Assembly: GCA_902788205.1 (NCBI GenBank)
Contig: CADAJJ010000002.1
Span: 45,067-109,066 of the forward strand
DNA length: 64,000 bases
Source: RUG023 sp900315435
Lineage (GTDB): Bacteria > Spirochaetota > Spirochaetia > Sphaerochaetales > Sphaerochaetaceae
Reading direction: 5' to 3'
Notes under the pieces: generated by a model
What the model was told of the DNA's origin: nothing
What the model saw: only the letters and a program-made list of their open reading frames with translations
Databases searched by the model: none
Translations under genes and position numbers: made by a program
Shown: piece after piece, positions 1 through 8,612 of the stretch
Position numbering within the stretch: the stretch's first letter is position 1
Layout: each line of letters opens with the position of its first letter

Positions 1-222
1 GATGGCAATGTGTTGACAGAATCGTTACCCGTGCATAAAGATACGCATACGCATAATGATACGTCGTCTCATCCCTATAGGAACTGTCAGTCATCATCCA
101 CGTATACGCATCGGTATCAGAGAACGAAGAGCGGTGTGGTTCCATACCATAAAAACACAAGCCATAGGGAAGCGGTTCATCCTCTTTCCTCCGATGATTG
201 GAAATCACACATCAGCACATGC

Positions 223-236
223 ATACGCATGCGTAT
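223..236. repeat. 14-bp perfect palindrome
   Basis: ATACGCATGCGTAT reads the same on both strands. It shares the core word CGCATGCG/ATACGCAT with other short palindromes in the first 320 bases, so it belongs to a local cluster rather than standing alone. Confidence 0.7.
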
Positions 237-284
237 ACTGTGTAAATGATACCCAATTTCTTCCAACAAAACGTGTTATGCATA

Positions 285-316
285 ACATGCATGTACGTAC
301 GCATATGCGTATGCAT
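285..316. repeat. 32-nt alternating purine-pyrimidine tract with a palindrome
   Basis: Every base from 285 to 316 alternates between purine and pyrimidine, and 298-311 (TACGCATATGCGTA) is a perfect palindrome inside it. Alternating tracts of this kind can adopt left-handed or cruciform DNA under supercoiling; whether this one does is unknown. Confidence 0.65.
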
Positions 317-2361
317 CATAATGCTGTCAGTCGGATCATGATGCATCTTTTGTCCACGCAGTATGACACGCATCCGTATGCGCATACACTCACACTACTC
401 TTTTCTCCCGCGAATTCCCCACCACGCACAACGTATGCCTTCAAGGAGCGATCTTGCAGTGGAAGGCACCAGACAGGTACGGCGGTGTGCGGGATACCGT
501 TACTCCAAACGGTCTTGCCGGGCAGGACACATGCACGCAAGAACAAAACGCATGGCTCTCGTTGAGAATCCAGTTCTGGCGACAAATGCCGAAGGAACCA
601 GAGAGAACCAATGCAGCATTGGCGTACACTGGCACGTACACGGAAAAGTCGACGCAGTATGGCGTACTTCCTACTTACGTTTGATGACACCCTACAATCC
701 GCACACAACCACATCGCTCATTGGGCTGCTGACAGAGGATTATGGTGGCATTATTCCTCTATCGAAGTCCAAGCATCTTGTGCCGGATGTCGTCGGTTTT
801 CCGCAGACATCGCACCCCTGCAACCCACGCACGCAAGGATTCCTGTTTCCTCCATCAAAAACGCATCGGATAAGCAGATCTAAAAAAATAACACATTTCC
901 AATATACTATTCCTTTATAGGATTGTTGTATTGCGAACATGCATGCATACCGCAACCCCTTTCCATCGATAGAACACCAGGTACAATTTCTGCGCAATCA
1001 ATGTCCTGCCTCATCGCATCCAGCCTGTGCCTCCTGTTCAACAGAGAGCGCGCGAGCGACCACTACAACCGTTCAGGCAATGTCCACCATCCTATGAGCA
1101 CCCTTCGGTATCATTTCTGCCAGGTCATGCAATCAAGTTCGGCATGCTGTTGTGCACAATGTCCTGTGATTCGCAAGCAATGCATGCGGGAGGCTTGGAC
1201 CGTCAAGGCACACAAGAAAAGCCCTTCTGGGAACCTGGTGAACAAGCTTATTCTCGCCAGCAGACGAATGGATTGCTTCCGCCATTGCGTCACTTCCTTT
1301 TTTCCTCCAACCCGTGCAGGCAGTTTTCCTTGGAGGAAGGAATTTCTTTCTTCCGGCTGTATTTCAATCTTGTTCGCATGATATAAAATTGCTCAGGAAC
1401 CAACCATTCAACAATACACTATCCAACCAGTATCCATGTCGTTTTGAGAGGTGGCAGACGCCTTTCACAAAGGGACGGGATTCAGCAACTGCATGCAAGG
1501 TATCTGCTTCGTAACCTCTGTCGGAATTCCACCAAGCCCATGCCCAAATATCCATAGCAAACCTTGTACACCGTACCCATCTGTTTTCCCGGCTTATGGG
1601 TGGGCAGGCATTCACCTTTTCCATTGAGACCATCCGGAATATGGTATCCTGGAAGACCTCCGTATGGTGGTTTGGGCTCCCTGCTGAAGACCCGAAGGCA
1701 GTGTTGCGGTTTCAAACAGGCAATGACACGAGTTCGCCTTGCTATGCACTAAACATGAGGGAAAAACTCCCTATACCCCACATTGGGTTTCTTTTCTGCC
1801 CGGTACGCCTTACTGACATTGGGACAACTATCTGTCCAGGAGGAACATGACATTCATGCTAGTCTCACATTAAGAAACTTTGCTTTCTGTCTGGCTGGCG
1901 ACTTCTTTTGGTTGACTTTCCGCTCGGCCGCGACACCATATGCGTGGCTCTCCCAACGCTCGTTTCTCATAGCTGTTCGCAATAGAACCAGCATGCAGTC
2001 GGCCAAGAGATAGGTATACGTATACGCTTTTCCTGCTTGGTAGTACCATGCAAGCCACGCAGATATTGGGTCTCTTTGCAATAGGGGATGCGGTGTTCAC
2101 CTATTCCCTTCCCGGGTTGATCAAAAAAAGAGATAAGTTAGGAATCCATCCTTATAGATCGGACAGTCTCTAGCCGTTGGAGACGTCAAACACCTTTCTT
2201 GTTATTTTGCAAGCAATAAACAATTAGTTAGTTTAGCGTATGTATTGGGTCGACAAGGAAACGGCAACATGCCTGGCGTCATTTGGTATTTCCGCGAGTT
2301 GAAGGAAAGGAAGGAATGATTACCATGCGTGCCGGAAGAGAAATCAGTCCGAGATACAGGA

Positions 2362-2392
2362 ATCCCCCGTAGCGGATATCCGTACGGGGGAT
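2362..2392 (-). terminator. hairpin directly behind the GH4 gene
   Basis: A 10-bp perfect stem (ATCCCCCGTA with TACGGGGGAT) encloses a second small palindrome CGGATATCCG. It starts nine bases beyond the GH4 stop codon. There is no clear T run after it on the minus strand, so it may stabilise the 3' end rather than act as a textbook terminator. Confidence 0.55.
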
Positions 2393-2400
2393 GACAGGTC

Positions 2401-3744
2401 TTAGTATTCCAGTTTGCAGGCATCGAGCATCTTTTCAAAGAGCTCATGGGCCTGGGAAAGCGGAATAGTGACCAGTGGGTCGTTGACAAATGCCCGGAAA
2501 AGCAGTTCGTCATCGTGCTCGCAAATCGCGTCCAATGTCATCTGCTGCACGTCACTGACGTGGCTGATCATCTGCCGGACGGCAAGAGGAGGATCGCTTG
2601 CCACCGATGGAACAATCTCGTCCTTCCTCAGATAGTTCATCGTCTCGATGATTCTCCCCTGCGGCAGGAACGACACCTGGCCGACGTTTGGACGGTTCAT
2701 GTTGGTGTACAACGTGCGATCTCCCATCAAGGACCGCATGATATCGACACCTTCCTCGTCTGTCGGCTTGCTCTTCAGTTCCTCGTCGGTAAAAACCTTG
2801 TGCAGCTTGCGGTCACGTTCCGAAAGCCTCCATTCGTACGGGGTGCGGACCACTCCATAGCGCCACAGTTCTTTCTCGTCGCGAAGGATCCAGGGAATGA
2901 ACTCCGACAGGTGGCGGTCGCCGGCAGCGCCAAGCGCGCCGAAATCCCTGAGCAGGGCAAGAGCGACCAAGTGGTCGCAGTCGAACCATTTCTTTCCCTC
3001 AATCCTCTCCATCGCGATTTTGGTCTCATCGGGGAAGGCCTTCGGGTCATGGGCTAGTTCCATAAGTCTCGGTAGCAAATTATTGCCATTCCAAGCTGCC
3101 TTGGTAATCCACGTGAAATGGTTTACGCCAGTGATGTCGACCTCGATGTCTCGCCGGTCGGGACGAGGCACTTTGAACCACTGCGCGACCTTGTCGGCGA
3201 TGAAGTTCTCCAGATGGAAAACCTCGTGGCAGCACCCCAAGGCTTTGATACCGGGCCATTCGCGGTACAGGGCAGCGGTGCACAGTGTCATCGGGTTGGT
3301 GTAGTTGATGACCCAGGCGTCCGGGCAGTGAGCCTTGATTTCCTTGGCGAACCCAGTGAACAGGGGAATCGAGCGACGGGCTCTCATGATGCCGCCAGGA
3401 CCCGTGGTATCGCCAACCGTCTCGAGGATGCCATACTGCTCGGGAAGGACCAGGTCTCCCCAGCGGCATTCCGTACGACCCGGCTCAATGGAGATGATGA
3501 CCAGGTTGCAGCCATCCAGAGCTTTGCCGATTTCCTTTTCGGCGACGACCTTCACGTGTCCTTCCCAGTGGTTCACCTTGAAACACTGGTCTGCAACGCC
3601 GACATTGCGTTTGGCAGCATCGTAATCCCGGTCATAGAGCACCAGGGTTCCAGTGATGTCGTCATGCATGGTCAGGTCCCGCATGAACTCGATCGCCCAC
3701 ATGCGGCTTCCCCCACCGATTATACACATACGCACATTCTTCAC
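2401..3744 (-). CDS. GH4 NAD-dependent glycosidase, probable alpha-galacturonidase
   Basis: A 447-residue GH4 protein. This family cleaves glycosides by an oxidation-elimination mechanism using NAD and a metal ion. Visible marks are the nucleotide-binding IIGGGSRMWA (residues 8-17), NYTNP (147-151), the metal-site motif CHEV (172-175) and GVNHF (206-210). In GH4 the residues after the conserved Cys-His track substrate class, and CHEV is the known mark of alpha-galacturonidases such as Bacillus LplD; alpha-glucosidases and phospho-glucosidases have other residues there. The substrate call rests on this motif. The start is GTG, with AAGGAGG at a suitable distance. The gene stands alone on its strand, divergent from an AraC-type response regulator that may control it. 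A cytoplasmic role on imported galacturonide oligomers is likely, since no signal peptide is seen. Confidence 0.88.
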   Translation of the reverse strand: MKNVRMCIIGGGSRMWAIEFMRDLTMHDDITGTLVLYDRDYDAAKRNVGVADQCFKVNHWEGHVKVVAEKEIGKALDGCNLVIISIEPGRTECRWGDLVLPEQYGILETVGDTTGPGGIMRARRSIPLFTGFAKEIKAHCPDAWVINYTNPMTLCTAALYREWPGIKALGCCHEVFHLENFIADKVAQWFKVPRPDRRDIEVDITGVNHFTWITKAAWNGNNLLPRLMELAHDPKAFPDETKIAMERIEGKKWFDCDHLVALALLRDFGALGAAGDRHLSEFIPWILRDEKELWRYGVVRTPYEWRLSERDRKLHKVFTDEELKSKPTDEEGVDIMRSLMGDRTLYTNMNRPNVGQVSFLPQGRIIETMNYLRKDEIVPSVASDPPLAVRQMISHVSDVQQMTLDAICEHDDELLFRAFVNDPLVTIPLSQAHELFEKMLDACKLEY

Positions 3745-3870
3745 AGAGTAGACCCTCCTTTCAGCACTCCCTATTATCCGTAATTCCTTAGGGAAGCGCC
3801 ACCACGCTTTTCATGCAGAACAGTATCTTTTCTTGTCCTAATTCCCATGTCTTCGATTGGAAGGATGATG

Positions 3871-3876
3871 TATAAT
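3871..3876 (+). promoter_or_regulatory. -10 box of a probable leaderless transcript
   Basis: TATAAT ends seven bases before the ATG at 3884. The only SD-like bases (GGAG) are two bases from the ATG, too close to act as one. The same arrangement recurs at other genes in the window. Confidence 0.5.
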
Positions 3877-3883
3877 CGGAGCC

Positions 3884-4630
3884 ATGTATCAATTGATCAT
3901 CGTCGACGACGAGGAGGAACTCCGCGAGGGGCTCTCCTCCTGCTTTCCCTGGCAGGCACATGGATTCGTAGTAGCAGGAACCTTTGGCGATTGCCGTTCT
4001 GCCGTCGCATTCTGTCTGGAACACCCGGTCGACGTGGTCCTCTCCGATATCCGCATGCCCTTCCAATCGGGTTTTGACCTGATCCAGACATTGAAAGACC
4101 AAGGGAAGAACCCCCTCTTCTGCATCATGAGCGCCTATAGCGAGTTCACGTATGCCCAGCAGGCACTTCGTCTTGGAGTCGAAGACTATCTGGTCAAACC
4201 GGCCTCGTTCGACGATATCGCGGCGACCATGGAGAAAATCAGGGCAAAATTGGATGGAACACCGGCAGAAACCAGCAAGGAAACAGGAACCTCGGTGGAC
4301 AACCCGTTGATTTCCAAGGCCATCGCTCTCATCCACCGCAAGACGGGAACCTGCACCTTGCAATCGGTAGCGGGAGAGCTTTCCATCAGCCAAAGCTACC
4401 TCTCCCGCCTCTTCAAGGAAACGATGGGAAAAACCTTCCAGAACTACTTGCTTCAGACCCGCATGCAACAAGCGGCGGACATGCTGAAAAGCGGGCAGAA
4501 ATACACCAACAAGGACATCGCCACCACCCTTGGGTACCAGGATACCCAGAACTTCTGCCGTACCTTCCGCCGCTACTGGAACACCACGCCACAACAATTC
4601 AAGAAGCGGGTCGTTCACTCTGGAAAGTAA
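3884..4630 (+). CDS. Response regulator, receiver plus AraC-type DNA-binding domain
   Basis: A 248-residue protein with an N-terminal receiver domain (acidic pair DDE at 8-10, phospho-acceptor Asp55 in LSDIRMP, Lys105 in LVKP) and a C-terminal two-helix-turn-helix AraC domain from about residue 150 (SISQSYLSRLFKE and DIATTLGYQDTQNFCRTFRR). This is the compact YesN architecture, about half the length of the other one in this window because the middle region is missing. No histidine kinase is adjacent, so it is an orphan here. It is divergent from the GH4 gene, which makes that gene a plausible target. Its 3' end overlaps the convergent amidohydrolase gene by 16 bases. Confidence 0.93.
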   Translation: MYQLIIVDDEEELREGLSSCFPWQAHGFVVAGTFGDCRSAVAFCLEHPVDVVLSDIRMPFQSGFDLIQTLKDQGKNPLFCIMSAYSEFTYAQQALRLGVEDYLVKPASFDDIAATMEKIRAKLDGTPAETSKETGTSVDNPLISKAIALIHRKTGTCTLQSVAGELSISQSYLSRLFKETMGKTFQNYLLQTRMQQAADMLKSGQKYTNKDIATTLGYQDTQNFCRTFRRYWNTTPQQFKKRVVHSGK

Positions 4631-5520
4631 ATCCTCTTGGCCGTTTCATACCAGACCAGCTGTTGCTCCTCAGGGGTGAAGGCCGGCATCAGGTAATCGA
4701 TCAACCGCGCCATCGGCACCTTGCAAAGCGTGCTCGGGCTGTCGGTACCCCACATCAGATGGTCGGCCCCGACAATCTCCTTCGCCATGGCCGCATACTT
4801 CTGCGCCACAGGGAATGGATATTCACCCGGTCTTGTTTTCCAGAACAACGCGGCAAGATCGAAGTAGATGTTCGACATACGCATGATGTCCAGTTTTCTG
4901 ACCATCAGTTCTTCCTGTGTCTGCCGGGGACCGGCAAGGTGGCAGATGACGATGGTCAGATGGGGAAATGCCATGGCGATATGCCTGAGCGCTTCCGGCT
5001 GGTTGCTCTCTTCTTCCATGCAACCGATATCAAAGGCGATGACGGGATGTTCCTTACGGGCAATCTTTTCGTAAAAGTGCATCATCATCTCCCCGTCCAG
5101 CGGGAAGGTATGGTGGATTCCCATCAGTCCGTTGCCCATGGAGACCTCGAACTTGAAGATGCGAAACGTCTCAAGCAAGTGGTCGCATATCGCGTCGGCC
5201 TGACGACAAAAAGGATCGAAGGTTGCGGCTCCAGCGAAACGTAGCGGATAGTTCTGGACACATTCGGCGACATACTCGTTCTCGAATCCGAGCATGCCCC
5301 CCTGTAGCAGGACCGCCCGCTCGATATGGTAGGTGTCCATGACATCAAGGTAGGTCTCAGCCGGAAACGTCCGGTCCCCCATTCCCTCGGGAATCACCCG
5401 TTGCGTGGTGCCATCGGCCCACCGGACCATGCCGTCCCCCTGAGGACGCATCTCACCCTCACTCCCGAATCCGCGCAACATCTCGAAGACATGCGCATGC
5501 GCATCAATGATTGTTTCCAT
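4615..5520 (-). CDS. Amidohydrolase-2 family metal hydrolase, possible sugar lactonase
   Basis: A 301-residue TIM-barrel hydrolase of the amidohydrolase_2 family. The metal ligands HAH are at residues 8-10, a CHLAG stretch lies mid-protein, and the late Asp is in WGTDSP. The family includes fuconolactone and related sugar-lactone hydrolases as well as decarboxylases. Placed directly after an IlvD/Edd dehydratase and a 2-hydroxyacid dehydrogenase, lactone hydrolysis in an oxidative sugar pathway is the most natural reading, but the substrate is not visible. I chose the ATG at 5520 because the metal motif then falls at the usual distance; an in-frame TTG at 5556 would add 12 residues. Neither has a strong SD. 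The gene follows the dehydratase almost directly. Confidence 0.82.
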   Translation of the reverse strand: METIIDAHAHVFEMLRGFGSEGEMRPQGDGMVRWADGTTQRVIPEGMGDRTFPAETYLDVMDTYHIERAVLLQGGMLGFENEYVAECVQNYPLRFAGAATFDPFCRQADAICDHLLETFRIFKFEVSMGNGLMGIHHTFPLDGEMMMHFYEKIARKEHPVIAFDIGCMEEESNQPEALRHIAMAFPHLTIVICHLAGPRQTQEELMVRKLDIMRMSNIYFDLAALFWKTRPGEYPFPVAQKYAAMAKEIVGADHLMWGTDSPSTLCKVPMARLIDYLMPAFTPEEQQLVWYETAKRIYFPE

Positions 5521-5556
5521 GGTCAAAAGTCTGCGGCCAACAGGTTTGTCTGTCAA

Positions 5557-7314
5557 TTATTTCCCGTATTCCAGGTAAGCTCCTTGCATTGGACTTGCCG
5601 CAAGTTCGGAGAACAGTCTCAGCACGCCCTTTTCGTAGCGGGGTTTCGGCCTATGCCAGCGTTTCTTCCGTTCAGCAAGGACGCTCACGATTGCTTCCGG
5701 CGACATCCTCACCCCAGCAATGCCGACGATGTCTAGCTTCCGTTTCTCGACATCAATCTCAATCAGATCCCCCTCCTCGACAAGAGCAATGGGGCCCCCC
5801 GAAGTCGCTTCCGGGCTCACATGGCCGATTACCGGGCCCGTAGAAGCCCCGGAGAACCTGCCATCCGTAATCAATGCAATCGAACGGCCAAGTTCCTTAT
5901 CGCTGGAAATCGCCTCTGAGGTATAGAACATTTCGGGCATACCGGAACCTTTCGGCCCTTCATAGCGGATGAACACGGCATCACCTTTCTGCACCCTGTG
6001 GTGCAGTACGGCGTTAAGACACTCCTCCTCACTGTCGAAGGGACGAGCCCTGAGCACTGCCTTGAACATCTCTTTCGGACAGGCGGTGTGCTTGATGACG
6101 GCACCCTCAGGGGCGAGATTTCCATGCAACACGGCCACACTCCCGTCATGTCCGAGTGGGTTTGAGGAGGGCCGGATGATATCCTGCCAAATCAGACCGG
6201 AACGGTAACGGCGGTTAAAACCGGCAAGCCCCTGTTCGCAACGCTCGTAGTACCCTTCTTCCGCAAGCTTCTGAAGGTTTTCTCTAAGGGTTTTCCCTGT
6301 GACGGTCATGGCATCCAAATGGAGAGAACCTTTAATCTGCTCCATGATCCGAGGCACTCCACCAGCGTAATAAAAGCATTCCGCAGGCCATCTTCCTGCA
6401 GGACGAATGTCCAACAGATACAAGGCATGGCGATGGAGCCGGTCGAAGTCCGCCCCCGTAATCTCGATGCCGTACTCATGGGCGATTGCAGGAAGATGAA
6501 GGAGCGCGTTGGTGCTACCAGAAATGGCGGCATGGACCAGAATCGCATTCTCAAAGCTTTCCTTGGTGACAATGGCTGATGGTTTCATGCTGGCATTGCC
6601 TGCAATCTCCACTGCTCTTCTCCCAGCCATTTTCGCATATCGGATGAGTTCCAGACTGGTAGCCGGCATCAGCGCGGAACCAGGCAGGGCAAGCCCCAAA
6701 GCCTCGGACATAATCTGCATGGTGCTGGCGGTGCCGATGAAGGAGCACGCTCCACAGCTCGGACAAGCATTCTCCTTGGCCCAATCCAGCTCCTCTTGCG
6801 AAATCTCCCCACGTTCGTAGCGTGCGCTATAGAAACCAAGTTGCTCCAGCGTCAGCATGTCCGGCCCAGCATGCATGGTTCCTCCCGGTACGACAACCGA
6901 TGGGATGTCGACCCGGGACAGGCCGATCAGATTTCCAGGAAGCCCCTTGTCGCAACTAGCGACAAACACCCCTGCGTCAAAAGGCGTGGCGTTGGCATGA
7001 ATCTCAATCATGTTTGCAATCATTTCCCTGCTAGCCAGGGAGAAGTTGATTCCATCGGTTCCTTGGCTCTCCCCATCGCAGATATCGGTGCAGAAATACC
7101 GGGCTCCGAAACCTCCCGCCTCACGAATTCCATCCCGTACCGCATCAACCAGCTTGTCCAGATGGCCCGAACCCGGGTGGCTGTCCCCGAACGTACTCTC
7201 AATCATGACCTGAGGCCTGGAGAGGTCTTCTCTCTTCCAGCCCGTACCCAAACGAAGCGGATCCCACTCGGGGGCAATTGTTCTCATGTTCTGACTTGGC
7301 AAATTCCTTTTCAT
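5557..7314 (-). CDS. IlvD/Edd family sugar-acid dehydratase
   Basis: A 585-residue dehydratase of the family that contains dihydroxy-acid dehydratase, phosphogluconate dehydratase and the aldonate dehydratases. These use an Fe-S cluster to remove water from a 2,3-dihydroxy acid, giving a 2-keto-3-deoxy acid. Visible marks are CDGESQG (from residue 79), CDKGLPG (from 121) and CPSCGACSFIGTASTMQ (from 184), which supply the cluster cysteines and metal Lys. There are no other branched-chain amino-acid genes nearby; the neighbours are a possible lactonase and a 2-hydroxyacid dehydrogenase, so an aldonate substrate such as galactonate, arabonate or a uronate product is more likely than valine synthesis. 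The ATG at 7314 has AAGGGA upstream; a TTG two codons earlier is possible. Confidence 0.9.
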   Translation of the reverse strand: MKRNLPSQNMRTIAPEWDPLRLGTGWKREDLSRPQVMIESTFGDSHPGSGHLDKLVDAVRDGIREAGGFGARYFCTDICDGESQGTDGINFSLASREMIANMIEIHANATPFDAGVFVASCDKGLPGNLIGLSRVDIPSVVVPGGTMHAGPDMLTLEQLGFYSARYERGEISQEELDWAKENACPSCGACSFIGTASTMQIMSEALGLALPGSALMPATSLELIRYAKMAGRRAVEIAGNASMKPSAIVTKESFENAILVHAAISGSTNALLHLPAIAHEYGIEITGADFDRLHRHALYLLDIRPAGRWPAECFYYAGGVPRIMEQIKGSLHLDAMTVTGKTLRENLQKLAEEGYYERCEQGLAGFNRRYRSGLIWQDIIRPSSNPLGHDGSVAVLHGNLAPEGAVIKHTACPKEMFKAVLRARPFDSEEECLNAVLHHRVQKGDAVFIRYEGPKGSGMPEMFYTSEAISSDKELGRSIALITDGRFSGASTGPVIGHVSPEATSGGPIALVEEGDLIEIDVEKRKLDIVGIAGVRMSPEAIVSVLAERKKRWHRPKPRYEKGVLRLFSELAASPMQGAYLEYGK

Positions 7315-7336
7315 TGGCAACTTTCCCTTTTATTCC

Positions 7337-8335
7337 CTATGAGGTAAATAATACATCCTGTATTGTCTGTTGGTTCACCATTTTCCGATCTTCCAGATAA
7401 TTGGAAATATTTGAAATAATATTGGTTATTCCAATCTCAAATTTTAATGGACTCTGAGGGGTGCTGTGGGGTGTTATTACCAAATTTTCTAGATTCCACA
7501 AAGGACTATCTTTGGGGAGCGGTTCCTGTTCAAACGTGTCACACCCAGCACCAGCAATCACATGCTCTTGCAAAGCCCTGAATAGGTCACCATTATCAAC
7601 AACAGCTCCGCGACAGATATTAATCAGGTATGCAGTCGGCTTCATTTTCAGAAGTCGGTTGTAGTCTATCAGATGGTAACTTGTCGTATTCAAGGGAACT
7701 GCAAGTACGACATAGTCCGCAAGCGGCAACAAGTCATCAAGTGAGTCTCCCTCTTCCACAGAATAGACTTTATCATAATTTTCAAGCGATTTCTTCGACC
7801 TGCAGAATCCAATCGTCTGCATTTCAAAAGCCTTTGCTCTTTTAGCCACTTCGCGAGCGATACTCCCCGTACCCACGGTCAACAGCATTTTTCCATAGAG
7901 CGACGTGTAGGGATTTGAATGGTTTACCCCCCAATGGTGTACGTTCTGTGCAGCGAAAATCTCCCGTGTTCCATAATCCAGCGTAAACATGAAATAAAAT
8001 ACGTGCTCTGCCAAACAGATGGAATTTCTGCCAGAACCATTGGTAACTTGCACACCTTTTTCAAACAACCTTACAGAGATTCCACTCTCAATTCCCACCC
8101 AATCGTAGTGAAGCCAACGTAGTTTAGGTGCATCAAGAATAGCAGTCATCGGAAGTGCATTACCAAGAATCGCAACCGTAGCATGATGTAAATCGTCCAT
8201 CGCTTTTTGTTTGGCGTTTTCTCCCTGAGGATTAACCCAAGAGACCTGGAAATCTGCATTTTGAAATGCGGCATTTAGTTTTTTCTGGTACTTTTCTGGA
8301 TAACTCGTATAAATCAAAGCGATTTCCTTTTTCAT
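7337..8335 (-). CDS. D-isomer-specific 2-hydroxyacid dehydrogenase
   Basis: A 332-residue NAD(P)-dependent oxidoreductase of the D-2-hydroxyacid dehydrogenase family. The nucleotide-binding turn reads TVGTGSIAREVA near residue 170. The catalytic Arg, Glu and His are in NICRGAVVDN, CDTFEQEPLP and ITPHSTPQSP. It has AAGGAGA seven bases before its ATG and leads a short operon with the dehydratase (22 bases downstream) and the amidohydrolase. It could act on a 2-keto acid from the dehydratase step or on glyoxylate or hydroxypyruvate; the sequence does not decide. Its codons are more AT-rich than those of the two genes behind it, which may mean a separate origin. Confidence 0.88.
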   Translation of the reverse strand: MKKEIALIYTSYPEKYQKKLNAAFQNADFQVSWVNPQGENAKQKAMDDLHHATVAILGNALPMTAILDAPKLRWLHYDWVGIESGISVRLFEKGVQVTNGSGRNSICLAEHVFYFMFTLDYGTREIFAAQNVHHWGVNHSNPYTSLYGKMLLTVGTGSIAREVAKRAKAFEMQTIGFCRSKKSLENYDKVYSVEEGDSLDDLLPLADYVVLAVPLNTTSYHLIDYNRLLKMKPTAYLINICRGAVVDNGDLFRALQEHVIAGAGCDTFEQEPLPKDSPLWNLENLVITPHSTPQSPLKFEIGITNIISNISNYLEDRKMVNQQTIQDVLFTS

Positions 8336-8612
8336 AAGTTTCTCCTTTTGCCTAGGTAGTCTCTAAATTGATTATTTCACAGTATCCAATTATGTCTTTT
8401 TTATTAAATTATCCTAACAAATTACAATTAATACGTAGTAATAATAGCAATTATATAATATACTATATAGAATACTTATTTTTGAGATACAAAGCGACAA
8501 AGCATATATGACCAACAAGATTGTTAATTAATAATCTCTAAAAAGAGCTTGAATAAATGGCAATCATGCCCTCTAAAGTAATATTCGTTTATGCCCGATT
8601 ACATGCCTCATA
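8336..8612. other. AT-rich spacer between two minus-strand operons
   Basis: This 277-base stretch has no plausible gene and is strongly AT-rich. It separates the end of the glycosidase operon (beta-mannosidase stop at 8613) from the dehydrogenase operon, and so must hold the promoter of the latter. I could not pick one -35/-10 pair with confidence among the many T/A-rich words. Confidence 0.5.

Larger units (their letters stand above)
1..2400. other. 2.4 kb without a convincing gene
   Basis: Open frames occur on both strands, but none has a recognisable domain, a ribosome binding site at a sensible start, or the codon pattern of the neighbours. The first 400 bases are dense in CGCATA/TATGCG words and short palindromes (for example at 101-108, 223-236 and 298-311), and a further palindrome GTATACGTATAC lies near 2014-2028. 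The rest looks like unconstrained or decayed sequence. The region ends at the hairpin behind the GH4 gene. A large non-coding RNA or a strongly decayed element cannot be excluded by eye. Confidence 0.6.

Noticed and set aside
363..920. 185-codon plus-strand frame in the left gene-free region
   Set aside because: It is rich in His, Arg, Thr and Pro, overlaps the palindromic stretch, has an equally long frame on the other strand, and shows no domain or SD.
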